Assembly (NCBI GenBank): GCA_021299565.1
Contig: JAJTHA010000132.1
Span: 1 to 7,499 of the forward strand
DNA length: 7,499 bases
Direction of reading: 5' to 3'
Source: Candidatus Caenarcanales bacterium
Lineage (GTDB): Bacteria > Cyanobacteriota > Vampirovibrionia > LMEP-6097
The notes under the pieces were generated by a model. The model was not told the origin of the DNA. It saw only the letters and a program-made list of their open reading frames with translations, and did no database searches. The position numbers were made by a program, and so were the translations under genes. This document shows positions 1 through 5,898 of this stretch, piece after piece (within the stretch, counting starts at the first letter, position 1; each line of letters begins with the position of its first letter).

Positions 1-23
1 AAATTATGCGTTCTTAACCAGTC

Positions 24-29
24 TATAAC
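24..29 (+). promoter_or_regulatory. Possible -10 box for the small-protein operon
   Basis: TATAAC lies 36 bases before the ATG at 66 and 25 bases before its ribosome binding site, a normal leader length. No convincing -35 hexamer can be shown, because the expected place falls at the very start of the window. An upstream gene could instead read through, so this is a weak call. Confidence 0.25.
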
Positions 30-53
30 CCAAGCTTGATTTATTTGCTACGT

Positions 54-58
54 AGGAG
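54..58 (+). promoter_or_regulatory. Ribosome binding site that fixes the start of the first gene
   Basis: AGGAG is followed by a 7-base spacer and ATG at 66. The frame is open upstream to a TTG at 36, but that codon has no such site in front of it, so ATG 66 is chosen. Confidence 0.8.
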
Positions 59-65
59 AATAACA

Positions 66-698
66 ATGGTTGACAAAGCCTTAAACAGCATATTAGAGGG
101 GATAGTTAGAAGTAACGAGGCGACAGCAAAGCCACAGGATAAAGAAAAGCAGAAAGTATCGAAGCTCGAAGAAAAACTTAGAAGCTTGCTTCAAAACAAA
201 GCGCAAATTGATCCTTCCCAAATCGCAAAATTAATTAGTGAAGCACAAACACTTGATAAAGTAGCGGATCTGGCAAATAATATCGCAGATCAATTAGAAA
301 AAAACAAAAAGAAAGAAGAAGCTAAGAAAAAAGAAGAAGTAACTAAAGCTCAATTAGAGAAGCTTGGTATTCCGGCAGAGTTTGTTCAGCAATTGTCTAT
401 TTTGACAAAAGCTGGTCCAGATGCACTTCGTGAAGCCTCACATGTGTATCGTACCGAAGCCAAAAACAAGCGACAACAAGCAGATTTCATGAATCTCAAT
501 ATCGAAAAAATCGATAAAGAAATTAAAGAAATTAATTCAATCAAATCTTCTATAACCAGTGAAAAATCTTCTAATCAAATGTCTATGAAAGATTTCATAG
601 CAAAAATTAGATATCAAGAATCACTTAGAGAAAAAGCTGATTTAGTTCTTAAAGAAATGTTAGAGAGCATGGAAGGAGGCAGCGGCTTTGGCCATTAA
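66..698 (+). CDS. Coiled-coil protein of unknown function (210 aa)
   Basis: I do not recognise a family. The protein is soluble, with no signal peptide, membrane segment or cysteine. Predicted helix dominates: a charged stretch at residues 22-45, a helix at 50-78, and a Lys/Glu-rich run at about 79-92 that looks like an exposed single helix or coiled coil. A short break follows around the Gly-Ile-Pro at 101-103, then a long helix at about 118-168 with heptad-like Ile spacing (146-160) and a last helix at 174-202. It ends in a glycine-rich tail, SMEGGSGFGH, whose codons also carry the ribosome binding site of the next gene. It is first of three closely packed genes; the 11-base overlap with the second suggests translational coupling and a joint role. 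A structural, scaffold or secretion-accessory part is conceivable, but nothing in the sequence decides this. Confidence 0.85.
   Translation: MVDKALNSILEGIVRSNEATAKPQDKEKQKVSKLEEKLRSLLQNKAQIDPSQIAKLISEAQTLDKVADLANNIADQLEKNKKKEEAKKKEEVTKAQLEKLGIPAEFVQQLSILTKAGPDALREASHVYRTEAKNKRQQADFMNLNIEKIDKEIKEINSIKSSITSEKSSNQMSMKDFIAKIRYQESLREKADLVLKEMLESMEGGSGFGH
673..679 (+). promoter_or_regulatory. Consensus Shine-Dalgarno inside the end of the first gene
   Basis: AAGGAGG, a full anti-16S match, lies 8 bases before the TTG at 688. It is encoded within the Glu-Gly-Gly codons of the upstream gene, so the tail of that protein is partly shaped by this site. It is the main reason to accept the rare TTG start. 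Confidence 0.85.
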
Positions 699-966
699 CC
701 CATCACAAGAACTTGCGTTCTCAGAATTTAAGACAGAGTTCTACCAAGAACAGATGACTGGTCTTGAGAACTTGATGGATCAATGGGTTAGCGTCCAGGA
801 CGATAGCGGTTTTGCTAGACAGCAAATCGCACAAATAAGATCTCAAATAAATTTAGTAAGGGCGGGAATTGGTTTTTGGCGTGGAGAGGCGAGCTTCTGG
901 CGTCAAGAGATCAATGAAAACAAAATGGCAGTTAAAGAAGGAAACAAATTAGCTTCTACTTCATAA
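688..966 (+). CDS. Small helical protein with FWR motifs, unknown function (92 aa)
   Basis: The gene begins with TTG, overlaps the end of the preceding gene by 11 bases and is served by a perfect Shine-Dalgarno site. The product is soluble, cysteine-free and probably mostly helical, with helices at about 7-33, 42-60 and 66-88. It carries two FWR triplets (63-65 and 70-72) within GFWRGEASFWRQE, an aromatic-basic patch that could be a binding surface. Near the N-terminus it reads INPSQELAFS, and the next protein has INPTIELAKS. Both also have Glu-x-x-Phe-Trp-Arg near residue 70 followed by a polar tail, so the two look like diverged tandem duplicates. No known family is recognised. The shared N-terminal motif also supports the TTG start, since the next internal ATG (residue 23) would remove it. 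Confidence 0.82.
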   Translation: MAINPSQELAFSEFKTEFYQEQMTGLENLMDQWVSVQDDSGFARQQIAQIRSQINLVRAGIGFWRGEASFWRQEINENKMAVKEGNKLASTS

Positions 967-984
967 AGGGCAATGTGAAATGAT

Positions 985-1254
985 ATGGCAAAGACTAATA
1001 TTAATCCAACAATAGAACTAGCTAAATCGGTCTCAAATATAGACAAGCTACAGCTTGGTATTGCAGATCTTGAAAGACGCATGGACGCTTCTATCCTGGG
1101 CAGTTCAGGAGAGAGCGAATCTGCAATTAGATTAGAACTTTCAAAACTTAAAGCAGCGCTTGGTGAAGCGCGCAACGAAGAGGCTTTTTGGCGAGATATG
1201 GTCAAGGGGAATACTGATGATCGTAAGGCGCAGGGTGAACTAGCAAAGGCCTAG
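985..1254 (+). CDS. Small helical protein, likely paralog of the preceding gene (89 aa)
   Basis: Third gene of the cluster, 18 bases after the second stop. The start is ATG 985; an ATG at 973 in the same frame is followed at once by TGA and cannot serve. The ribosome binding site is poor: AAAGGG at 965-970 is 14 bases away, so expression may depend on translation of the gene before it. The protein is soluble, lacks cysteine, and appears helical at about 16-36 and 45-75 with a Gly/Ser hinge (39-43). It shares with its neighbour the INPxxELAxS start and the EEAFWR motif (65-70), at nearly the same positions in a protein of nearly the same length. Function unknown. A structural or export-related cluster is possible, without direct evidence. 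Confidence 0.82.
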   Translation: MAKTNINPTIELAKSVSNIDKLQLGIADLERRMDASILGSSGESESAIRLELSKLKAALGEARNEEAFWRDMVKGNTDDRKAQGELAKA

Positions 1255-1257
1255 AAT

Positions 1258-1282
1258 TTTAAACTATGAAATATAGTTTAAA
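1258..1282 (+). terminator. AT-rich hairpin after the small-gene cluster
   Basis: TTTAAACTAT and ATAGTTTAAA form a perfect 10-bp stem with a 5-base loop, starting 4 bases after the stop of the third gene. It has no G/C-rich stem and no clear T-run, so it is not a textbook terminator. It abuts the B1 repeat, whose stable hairpins may do the terminating. Confidence 0.35.
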
Positions 1283-1373
1283 GTCATCGCGAGCCACACG
1301 CAGTGTGGCGTGGCGATCCAGGGCTTAAGTTAGGCTGGACTGCCACGACTTGCTCCGCAAGTCTCGCAGTGAC
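1283..1373 (+). repeat. Double-hairpin repeat, family B, copy B1
   Basis: This 91-bp element starts GTCATCGCGAG and ends CTCGCAGTGAC. It folds locally into two hairpins. Arm I has ATCGC/GCGAT at its base and tip CCACAC-GCA-GTGTGG; arm II has ACTGC/GCAGT and tip ACTTGC-TCC-GCAAGT. A linker containing GCTTAAG separates them, flanked by CCAG and CTGG, which can pair. Copy B2 (5528-5615) is the same element in the opposite orientation with different hairpin tips. It is intergenic and non-coding. Confidence 0.88.
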
Positions 1374-1410
1374 TTTATAGTGATTGATTTTGCGCTTACT
1401 AAAATTATTC

Positions 1411-1505
1411 GTCATCCTGAGGGAGCGAAGCGACCGTCAGGATCCACGTACCATGATGCATCGTGGATCCTCACGTCGTGGACTTCGTCCACTCCTCAGG
1501 ATGAG
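1411..1505 (+). repeat. Double-hairpin repeat, family A, copy A1
   Basis: This 95-bp element begins GTCATCCTGAGG and ends CTCCTCAGGATGAG. Arm I is closed by ATCCTGA/TCAGGAT. Arm II runs from ATCCTCACG to CTCAGGAT with tip GTGGAC-TTC-GTCCAC. The linker holds TGATGCATCGTGG. Copy A2 lies in the same orientation inside rnpB (5899-5995) and shares ATGCATCGTGGAT in the linker. A 64-codon open frame over this stretch is a by-product of the repeat. Confidence 0.88.
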
Positions 1506-1539
1506 GTGAAACTAAAATTTTTAGAAGTTGCACTTGTAA

Positions 1540-1545
1540 TATAAT
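1540..1545 (+). promoter_or_regulatory. -10 box directly before the epimerase start
   Basis: A perfect TATAAT is followed by 6 bases and then the GTG at 1552, which places the predicted first transcribed base on the start codon. No Shine-Dalgarno sequence is present upstream. A TG four to five bases before the box may partly make up for the lack of a clear -35 element. Confidence 0.55.
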
Positions 1546-1551
1546 TAACTC

Positions 1552-2358
1552 GTGAAACTTCTAATTACAGGCGCGACAGGCTATCTCGCCGCAAATTTTA
1601 TAAACCACTGCCTTGCAGAAAATATTTTTCTTGATCAATTCAAATCAATAACTTTATTAGATAGAACTATTAAACAAAATCGACTTGTGCACTTAAATGA
1701 TAATTTTGTTTTTATTACAGGTGATTTACAAGCTGCCCCAGAAGATCACTACGATTGCGTTTTACATTTTGCTTACGCAAAAGATATCCAAGCAGAAAAA
1801 AACTTTTTGCTTAAATATAAAAACTCATATTTGATTTTTGCATCCAGTGCGGCTGTTTACGGCAATCAAGACAACTTGCCGATAAGCCCAAGCGCAAAGC
1901 CAATGCCTATAAGTGATTATGGTAGATATAAGCTAGAGCTAGAAGAATTTATCCAGGCTAATTTTGCCAAATATTTGATAGTGAGAATAGCAAACCCTTT
2001 TGGAAAAGAATTCGCAGAAAGCAAAAGTTTTAACACTATAGTTGCTTCAAGATTAGAGACAGGAGATAATGTCGAAATAGAACTTAATGCAGATGAACCT
2101 CAAGAGCTTGTAAGAGATTTTGTGCCAATTCGAGATTTTTGTGAGCAGATTGTAAATGCTTTTGGTAAAGCTGGTATCTTGAATGTTTCTTCAGGAAAGG
2201 GTTTGACTTTAGAGACTTTTGTTCAAATGCTAAATCAACTGAAATATTCTGGATTGAAAAAAATCAAGTTCAATTACAAAGGCAAAAACAATAACGAAAT
2301 AATCAAATCTATCTTGAAGCCTTATGAGGTTTACTCTCCTGAAAACTCGCTGAAGTAA
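1552..2358 (+). CDS. NAD-dependent epimerase/dehydratase family protein (short extended SDR, 268 aa)
   Basis: An extended short-chain dehydrogenase/reductase, the family that epimerises, dehydrates or reduces nucleotide-activated sugars. The N-terminal Rossmann fold shows LLITGATGYLA (residues 3-13). This is the GxxGxxG dinucleotide loop with alanine for the last glycine. An acidic residue ends strand 2 (LLDR, 35-38) and GDL follows at 57-59. The catalytic set is visible: ASSAAVYG (97-104) gives the Ser, and Tyr123 with Lys127 form YxxxK. RIANPFG (145-151) and RDFVPIRDF (188-196) match the substrate-side motifs of sugar epimerases. At 268 residues it is shorter than the usual 310-340. The exact substrate cannot be told. 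The start is GTG without a ribosome binding site and is probably leaderless. The 3' end overlaps the convergent guaC by 50 bp. A glycan-precursor role would fit the GT-C-like protein 1 kb downstream. Confidence 0.85.
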   Translation: MKLLITGATGYLAANFINHCLAENIFLDQFKSITLLDRTIKQNRLVHLNDNFVFITGDLQAAPEDHYDCVLHFAYAKDIQAEKNFLLKYKNSYLIFASSAAVYGNQDNLPISPSAKPMPISDYGRYKLELEEFIQANFAKYLIVRIANPFGKEFAESKSFNTIVASRLETGDNVEIELNADEPQELVRDFVPIRDFCEQIVNAFGKAGILNVSSGKGLTLETFVQMLNQLKYSGLKKIKFNYKGKNNNEIIKSILKPYEVYSPENSLK

Positions 2359-3358
2359 TTTTGACAAAACGCACTTTTTCTTGAAGTTCTCTGATAGTTT
2401 TGGCTCCAGAATAGCTCAATCCGCTTCTTAGACCTTTTGCCATGCGAGGTAGTATGTGTCTTACGCTGCCTTTGTATTTGACAGTGAGCGCGATACCTTC
2501 TTCGTTGATGTTTTCTATCCCGAATTCGCTTTGAGCAGCAGCAGAAGCCATTCCCCTAAAGCTTTTGGTCATTTCTTCGTTTTCATTGCGCCAAACTATG
2601 CCTGGAGTTTCTTTACATCCTGCAAATATTGATCCCATCATAACTGCATCAGCACCAGCAGCAAGTGCTTTGGTGATATCGCCATAATATTTAATCCCTC
2701 CATCTGCCACAAGAAACAATTCTTTGTTTTTGATTTCATTTTTGGCTTTTGCCGCGTTGATAATCGCTGATAACTGCGGATAGCCAGCACCTGTTTTGAT
2801 ACGGGTAGTGCACACCGAACCTGGTCCAATCCCGACTTTGATACAGTCTGCACCCCAGTCATAAAGAGCTTTTGCGCCTTCATAACTAGCAACATTACCT
2901 GCCATAATATGCACTTCATTTTTGTATTTATCTCTAATCGCCTGTATTTTCTTTTTGACTAGTGCATGATGTCCATGAGCAACGTCAATGCAAAAATGTC
3001 TAATTCCAGCTCCATAAGCCGCTTCTAGTCTAGCTTCATCTTGAACTCCAAGCGAAACAATGAGACTCTGATAGTCAAGTTTATGTTCAACGAAAAGCTC
3101 TTTATAGTTTTCTAGTTCTGTTAGCATCTCCTCAATACTCATATAACGATGAAGAATTCCGCATGCTCCATGCTGAGCCATAGCGAATGCCATTTGATAT
3201 TCAGTAACAGTATCCATATTGGCTGAAACAAAAGGTAATTCTAGTGAATAATTGCTGAAAATTTTGGTCGCAAGAGATACATCTGACCTGTGCTCTATAT
3301 CTGAATACTGAGGGATTATTAATACGTCGTCAAATGTTAGACCTTCTTCAAAGTGCAT
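2309..3358 (-). CDS. guaC: IMP dehydrogenase/GMP reductase family protein, probable GMP reductase (349 aa)
   Basis: A cytoplasmic TIM-barrel enzyme of purine salvage. GMP reductase converts GMP to IMP and ammonia with NADPH; IMPDH oxidises IMP to XMP. The family start LTFDDVLIIPQYSD (7-20) is intact. The phosphate and catalytic loop reads GIGPGSVCTTR (176-186), with Cys183 the nucleophile. Then come TGAGYPQLSA (189-198), VADGGIKYYGD (217-227), GADAVMMGS (235-243) and FRGMAS (267-272). There is no CBS pair, and the 349-residue length is typical of GMP reductase rather than IMPDH (about 490). GYPQLSA also resembles GMP reductases. The C-terminus, FVKITSASFQESKPH, is a family motif, so the overlap with the convergent epimerase is genuine on this side. 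No ribosome binding site precedes the ATG; the family motif starts at residue 7, so the start cannot move much. A CBS-less IMPDH remains possible. Confidence 0.85.
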   Translation of the reverse strand: MHFEEGLTFDDVLIIPQYSDIEHRSDVSLATKIFSNYSLELPFVSANMDTVTEYQMAFAMAQHGACGILHRYMSIEEMLTELENYKELFVEHKLDYQSLIVSLGVQDEARLEAAYGAGIRHFCIDVAHGHHALVKKKIQAIRDKYKNEVHIMAGNVASYEGAKALYDWGADCIKVGIGPGSVCTTRIKTGAGYPQLSAIINAAKAKNEIKNKELFLVADGGIKYYGDITKALAAGADAVMMGSIFAGCKETPGIVWRNENEEMTKSFRGMASAAAQSEFGIENINEEGIALTVKYKGSVRHILPRMAKGLRSGLSYSGAKTIRELQEKVRFVKITSASFQESKPHKASR

Positions 3359-3366
3359 AGATAATT

Positions 3367-3372
3367 ATTATA
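3367..3372 (-). promoter_or_regulatory. -10 box of guaC
   Basis: On the minus strand this reads TATAAT, 8 bases before the guaC ATG, so the transcript would have a leader of about 0-2 bases. The -35 region is weak. It overlaps the promoter region of the divergent membrane gene. Confidence 0.5.
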
Positions 3373-3373
3373 G

Positions 3374-3379
3374 TATATT
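3374..3379 (+). promoter_or_regulatory. Probable -10 box of the GT-C-like gene
   Basis: TATATT is followed by 7 bases and GTG at 3387; an overlapping TATAGT at 3369-3374 is an alternative. Either leaves a leader of only a few bases. The box shares the 28-base gap with the guaC promoter on the opposite strand, so polymerase binding in one direction should exclude the other. Confidence 0.4.
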
Positions 3380-3386
3380 GATATTT

Positions 3387-5492
3387 GTGAGACTTAACTT
3401 AGCCCAAAGACTATCTATTATCGTCATAATTACTGCAATTGCCTGGTGCACAAGCATTACCAATGAGTTTGTTGGTTATGATGACATCAAACTAATAGTT
3501 CGCAATGATCGCATACAAGAGTCAGTCTTTTATGCAATCAATTTTTATTACAATGTCGTTTCCGATAGTCACAATATCGCCTGGACGAATTATCCAACGG
3601 TGATTTTTAGACCACTAGAATGGGTGGGTTCCTCAATCGCTTATCACATCTGGGGAGCTAAGGGCTGGGCTTTTCATCTTTTCGTTAATTTTACTTTTCA
3701 TATTATTAATTCTGTTTTGATATTTTTTATTTTATCCAAGCTTTTTCATACTCACTGCAACAAAAGCGAAAGTCAATTAATCGAAGTTAAAGTAAACGAA
3801 AACAAATCAAAAAAAACAAAATTAAAATCAGTAAGTAAAATTCTTGAAATTAAATCTATCTCCTGGTTCTTGCCTTTGGTGATAACTATGATTTGGGCGG
3901 TGCATCCTCTACATAATGAAGCTGTTAATATGCTGACTTCTGGGGTCGGTTATTTGTGGGCTACGATGTTTTCGCTGACAGCGTTTTTGATTTTCTTGCA
4001 TGTTCAAGATCTAAGTAAATTGAGATCTTGGCTTTTACTCGCCTTTGCATGGTTTTGTGCATTTGCTGGTTATCATGGCTCTGAAATGACAGTCATTGCG
4101 CCTATAGTTTTGTTGATTGTTTTTTGGAGATCAATGCAAAACAAAGACTTTAGAGCTTTTGGGCATGAAAGATTGAAGTTTTTTATTTTTTTGACTAGTG
4201 TATTGGTTTATTTAAATCATAGATCTCATATTGTTTCTGAAAAAGGTGAGTGGCTTGCTAGAGGTTACTCTGAGTTTTTTGAAAGGCTATTAGTTTTGGC
4301 TCCTCAGATATTTACTCACTACCTCAAATTGTTTTTCTTCCCAAAGGTTTTGACTATTGATGAACATCATGAAGTCGTTCTGGCAAATGCTTTTAGTGCT
4401 TATCATGTTTTGTGTTTTGTGATTTGTTTGTCGTTTTTGATTGGAGTGATTTATTTCGCTTTTAACAAAGATAGAACTTATGAATTACACGATAAATTTA
4501 TTGCTGGTTTTTTGTTTTTCTCTGGTTTTAGTCTGGCTATGTCCTTGAATATAATCCCACTCTATGCTTTAGCTAGAGATAGATATACATACTTTTTCAC
4601 TTTGTCTATAGTAGTTGTGATAATGCTAGTTATGGATAAATATTATTTCTCGAGAGTTGAGATTTCAAAATCAACAAGAAATATTTTATTATTGATTTTG
4701 GTTGTAGTTGTCGGCGCTTTGTCCGCTAGATCTATTGTCAAAAGCCTGGATTGGTCTAATGGAGAGCGTTTCTGGTCTAGTACTATGAACACCGTTCAAG
4801 ATCTTGGAGCTAAACAAAACTGGCGTTATCGACTCATGCAATATTATGAAGATCCAGGTACAACAACTTTTAAGCCAAATTCACTACTAAAAGAACAAGC
4901 CTATAATGATTTTTATAATTGGGAAAGAGACAATCATCTCTCTGACCCTGCTGTGATTAACAGACATATTGCTGACTCTAAAAATCCAGATAAATATCTA
5001 CTCAACAAATATGGCTATATTGGCAATAAATCAATTGCATCTGGTTTGTTTTTTGTGGCGACTGAATATCTCAAACGCGGTCAGAATGATGAAGGCGTGA
5101 GAATACTCAAGCTCTCACATATTTATTACCCTGAACATTTCCAAACTAATTTGCAGTTGTTGATTTATACCTATGGACAAAACGCCGAGATGACAAATTA
5201 TTTATTGGCGAAGATGTTTAATGAAGCGATTAACAACTCGTTTCTGGCAAAAGGATTTATGGATGGAATGTTTTTCATGAAACATCCTCAAACTCTTGAT
5301 TATGCGCTTAAGTTTGTTGAAAAATTCCCTAATACCCAAGTGTTTCATGTTTATTGTTTTCATGCTGCAATGGCAGTCAAAGACTATGAGATTGCTTATA
5401 GACATGCAAAGGCTGTTGCTAACAAGTATACAGAGCAGGATATATTTGTTAACTTTATTCGACAGTATGAGGCGGGGATTGTGAAGAACTAA
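3387..5492 (+). CDS. Polytopic GT-C/TMTC-like glycosyltransferase with TPR-like C-terminus (701 aa)
   Basis: Likely an inner-membrane GT-C glycosyltransferase that moves a sugar from a lipid carrier. I count about 11-12 hydrophobic segments up to residue 450. TM1 (5-23) is followed by GYDD with the Asp32-Asp33 pair, the usual GT-C acidic site in the first outer loop. IFRPLEW (74-80), WAFHLFVNFTFH (94-105) and AVHPLHNEAV (171-180) match the spacing and wording of TMTC-type proteins, as does LARDRYTYF near 395-403. A lysine/asparagine-rich insert (about 124-157) between two membrane segments is unusual. From about 452 the chain is soluble with helical pairs resembling TPRs (about 545-690), which in this family may bind acceptor proteins. 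GTG 3387 is chosen over TTG 3378, which lies inside the likely -10 box; neither has a ribosome binding site. Acceptor and sugar are unknown. Confidence 0.72.
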   Translation: MRLNLAQRLSIIVIITAIAWCTSITNEFVGYDDIKLIVRNDRIQESVFYAINFYYNVVSDSHNIAWTNYPTVIFRPLEWVGSSIAYHIWGAKGWAFHLFVNFTFHIINSVLIFFILSKLFHTHCNKSESQLIEVKVNENKSKKTKLKSVSKILEIKSISWFLPLVITMIWAVHPLHNEAVNMLTSGVGYLWATMFSLTAFLIFLHVQDLSKLRSWLLLAFAWFCAFAGYHGSEMTVIAPIVLLIVFWRSMQNKDFRAFGHERLKFFIFLTSVLVYLNHRSHIVSEKGEWLARGYSEFFERLLVLAPQIFTHYLKLFFFPKVLTIDEHHEVVLANAFSAYHVLCFVICLSFLIGVIYFAFNKDRTYELHDKFIAGFLFFSGFSLAMSLNIIPLYALARDRYTYFFTLSIVVVIMLVMDKYYFSRVEISKSTRNILLLILVVVVGALSARSIVKSLDWSNGERFWSSTMNTVQDLGAKQNWRYRLMQYYEDPGTTTFKPNSLLKEQAYNDFYNWERDNHLSDPAVINRHIADSKNPDKYLLNKYGYIGNKSIASGLFFVATEYLKRGQNDEGVRILKLSHIYYPEHFQTNLQLLIYTYGQNAEMTNYLLAKMFNEAINNSFLAKGFMDGMFFMKHPQTLDYALKFVEKFPNTQVFHVYCFHAAMAVKDYEIAYRHAKAVANKYTEQDIFVNFIRQYEAGIVKN

Positions 5493-5527
5493 TTTGACAT
5501 TTAGTAAGTTGTACAATTTAGTTGAAA

Positions 5528-5615
5528 GTCACTGCGAGCTGCGAAGCAGCGTGGCAGTCCAGTCTATCTTAAAGCTCTGGATCGCCACGATTTGCTACGC
5601 AAATCTCGCGATGAC
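5528..5615 (-). repeat. Double-hairpin repeat, family B, copy B2 (inverted relative to B1)
   Basis: Read on the minus strand this 88-bp element starts GTCATCGCGAG and ends CTCGCAGTGAC, exactly as B1 does. Internal blocks CGTGGCGATCCAG and CTGGACTGCCACG are also identical to B1. The hairpin tips differ: ATTTGC-GTA-GCAAAT and CTGC-TTC-GCAG. It lies between the converging ends of the GT-C-like gene and rnpB, where its stems could end transcription from both sides. Confidence 0.88.
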
Positions 5616-5652
5616 TATACACATGAGATTTTGCCATATGGTAATTAGCTCC

Positions 5653-5658
5653 AAAAAA
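5653..5658 (-). terminator. T-run after the RNase P RNA 3' end
   Basis: Six T residues on the minus strand begin one base after the P1 helix closes the RNA. There is no separate local GC-rich hairpin, so P1 itself or the downstream B2 repeat would have to supply the stem. Termination here is a guess. Confidence 0.3.
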
Positions 5659-5898
5659 TAGTGATCCGATAAGCCGGGTTCTGTCGAGGACTATCATCTA
5701 TCTAGACCCTGCATTGCTGCAGGGTTCAAGCGGGATTGGCGGCAACTATAGGAGCTTGGCACTGTACTATAGCTAATTGCCGTTGACCTTGCAGCTTCGC
5801 TGGGGTTTACCTAGCCAGTGCCTCTCGGCACTGCTGGTGAGCCCTTACCTCACCTTTGCACCCTTACTGACTCCAGTTTTGATATCCAAATTTTTGCT

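Noticed and set aside
903..1205. Open frame of 100 codons on the minus strand
   Set aside because: Antisense to the paralogous small genes, which have better starts and shared motifs; its serine/leucine-rich composition is typical of an antisense shadow.
1283..1505. CRISPR array
   Set aside because: The two repeats here are different families and imperfect, with internal hairpins and no evenly spaced spacers or cas genes.
1350..1544. Open frame of 64 codons on the plus strand
   Set aside because: It starts inside repeat B1 and runs through repeat A1. The stems explain its sequence, there is no ribosome binding site, and it resembles no protein.
2638..2919. Open frame of 93 codons on the minus strand within guaC
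   Set aside because: Different frame of the same strand, over the conserved guaC barrel and Cys183 loop; no independent start signal.
3359..3386. Purine riboswitch upstream of guaC
   Set aside because: The gap is only 28 bases and the transcript seems to begin at the start codon, so no leader exists to fold.
5202..5516. Open frames on both strands at the end of the GT-C-like gene (also 5296-5484, plus)
   Set aside because: Shadows of the TPR-like region of the large gene; the long frame continues unbroken through them.
5528..5615. tRNA or other small RNA gene
   Set aside because: The length is near that of a tRNA and hairpins are present, but there is no cloverleaf, T-loop TTCGANTC or anticodon arm, and the sequence matches repeat B1.
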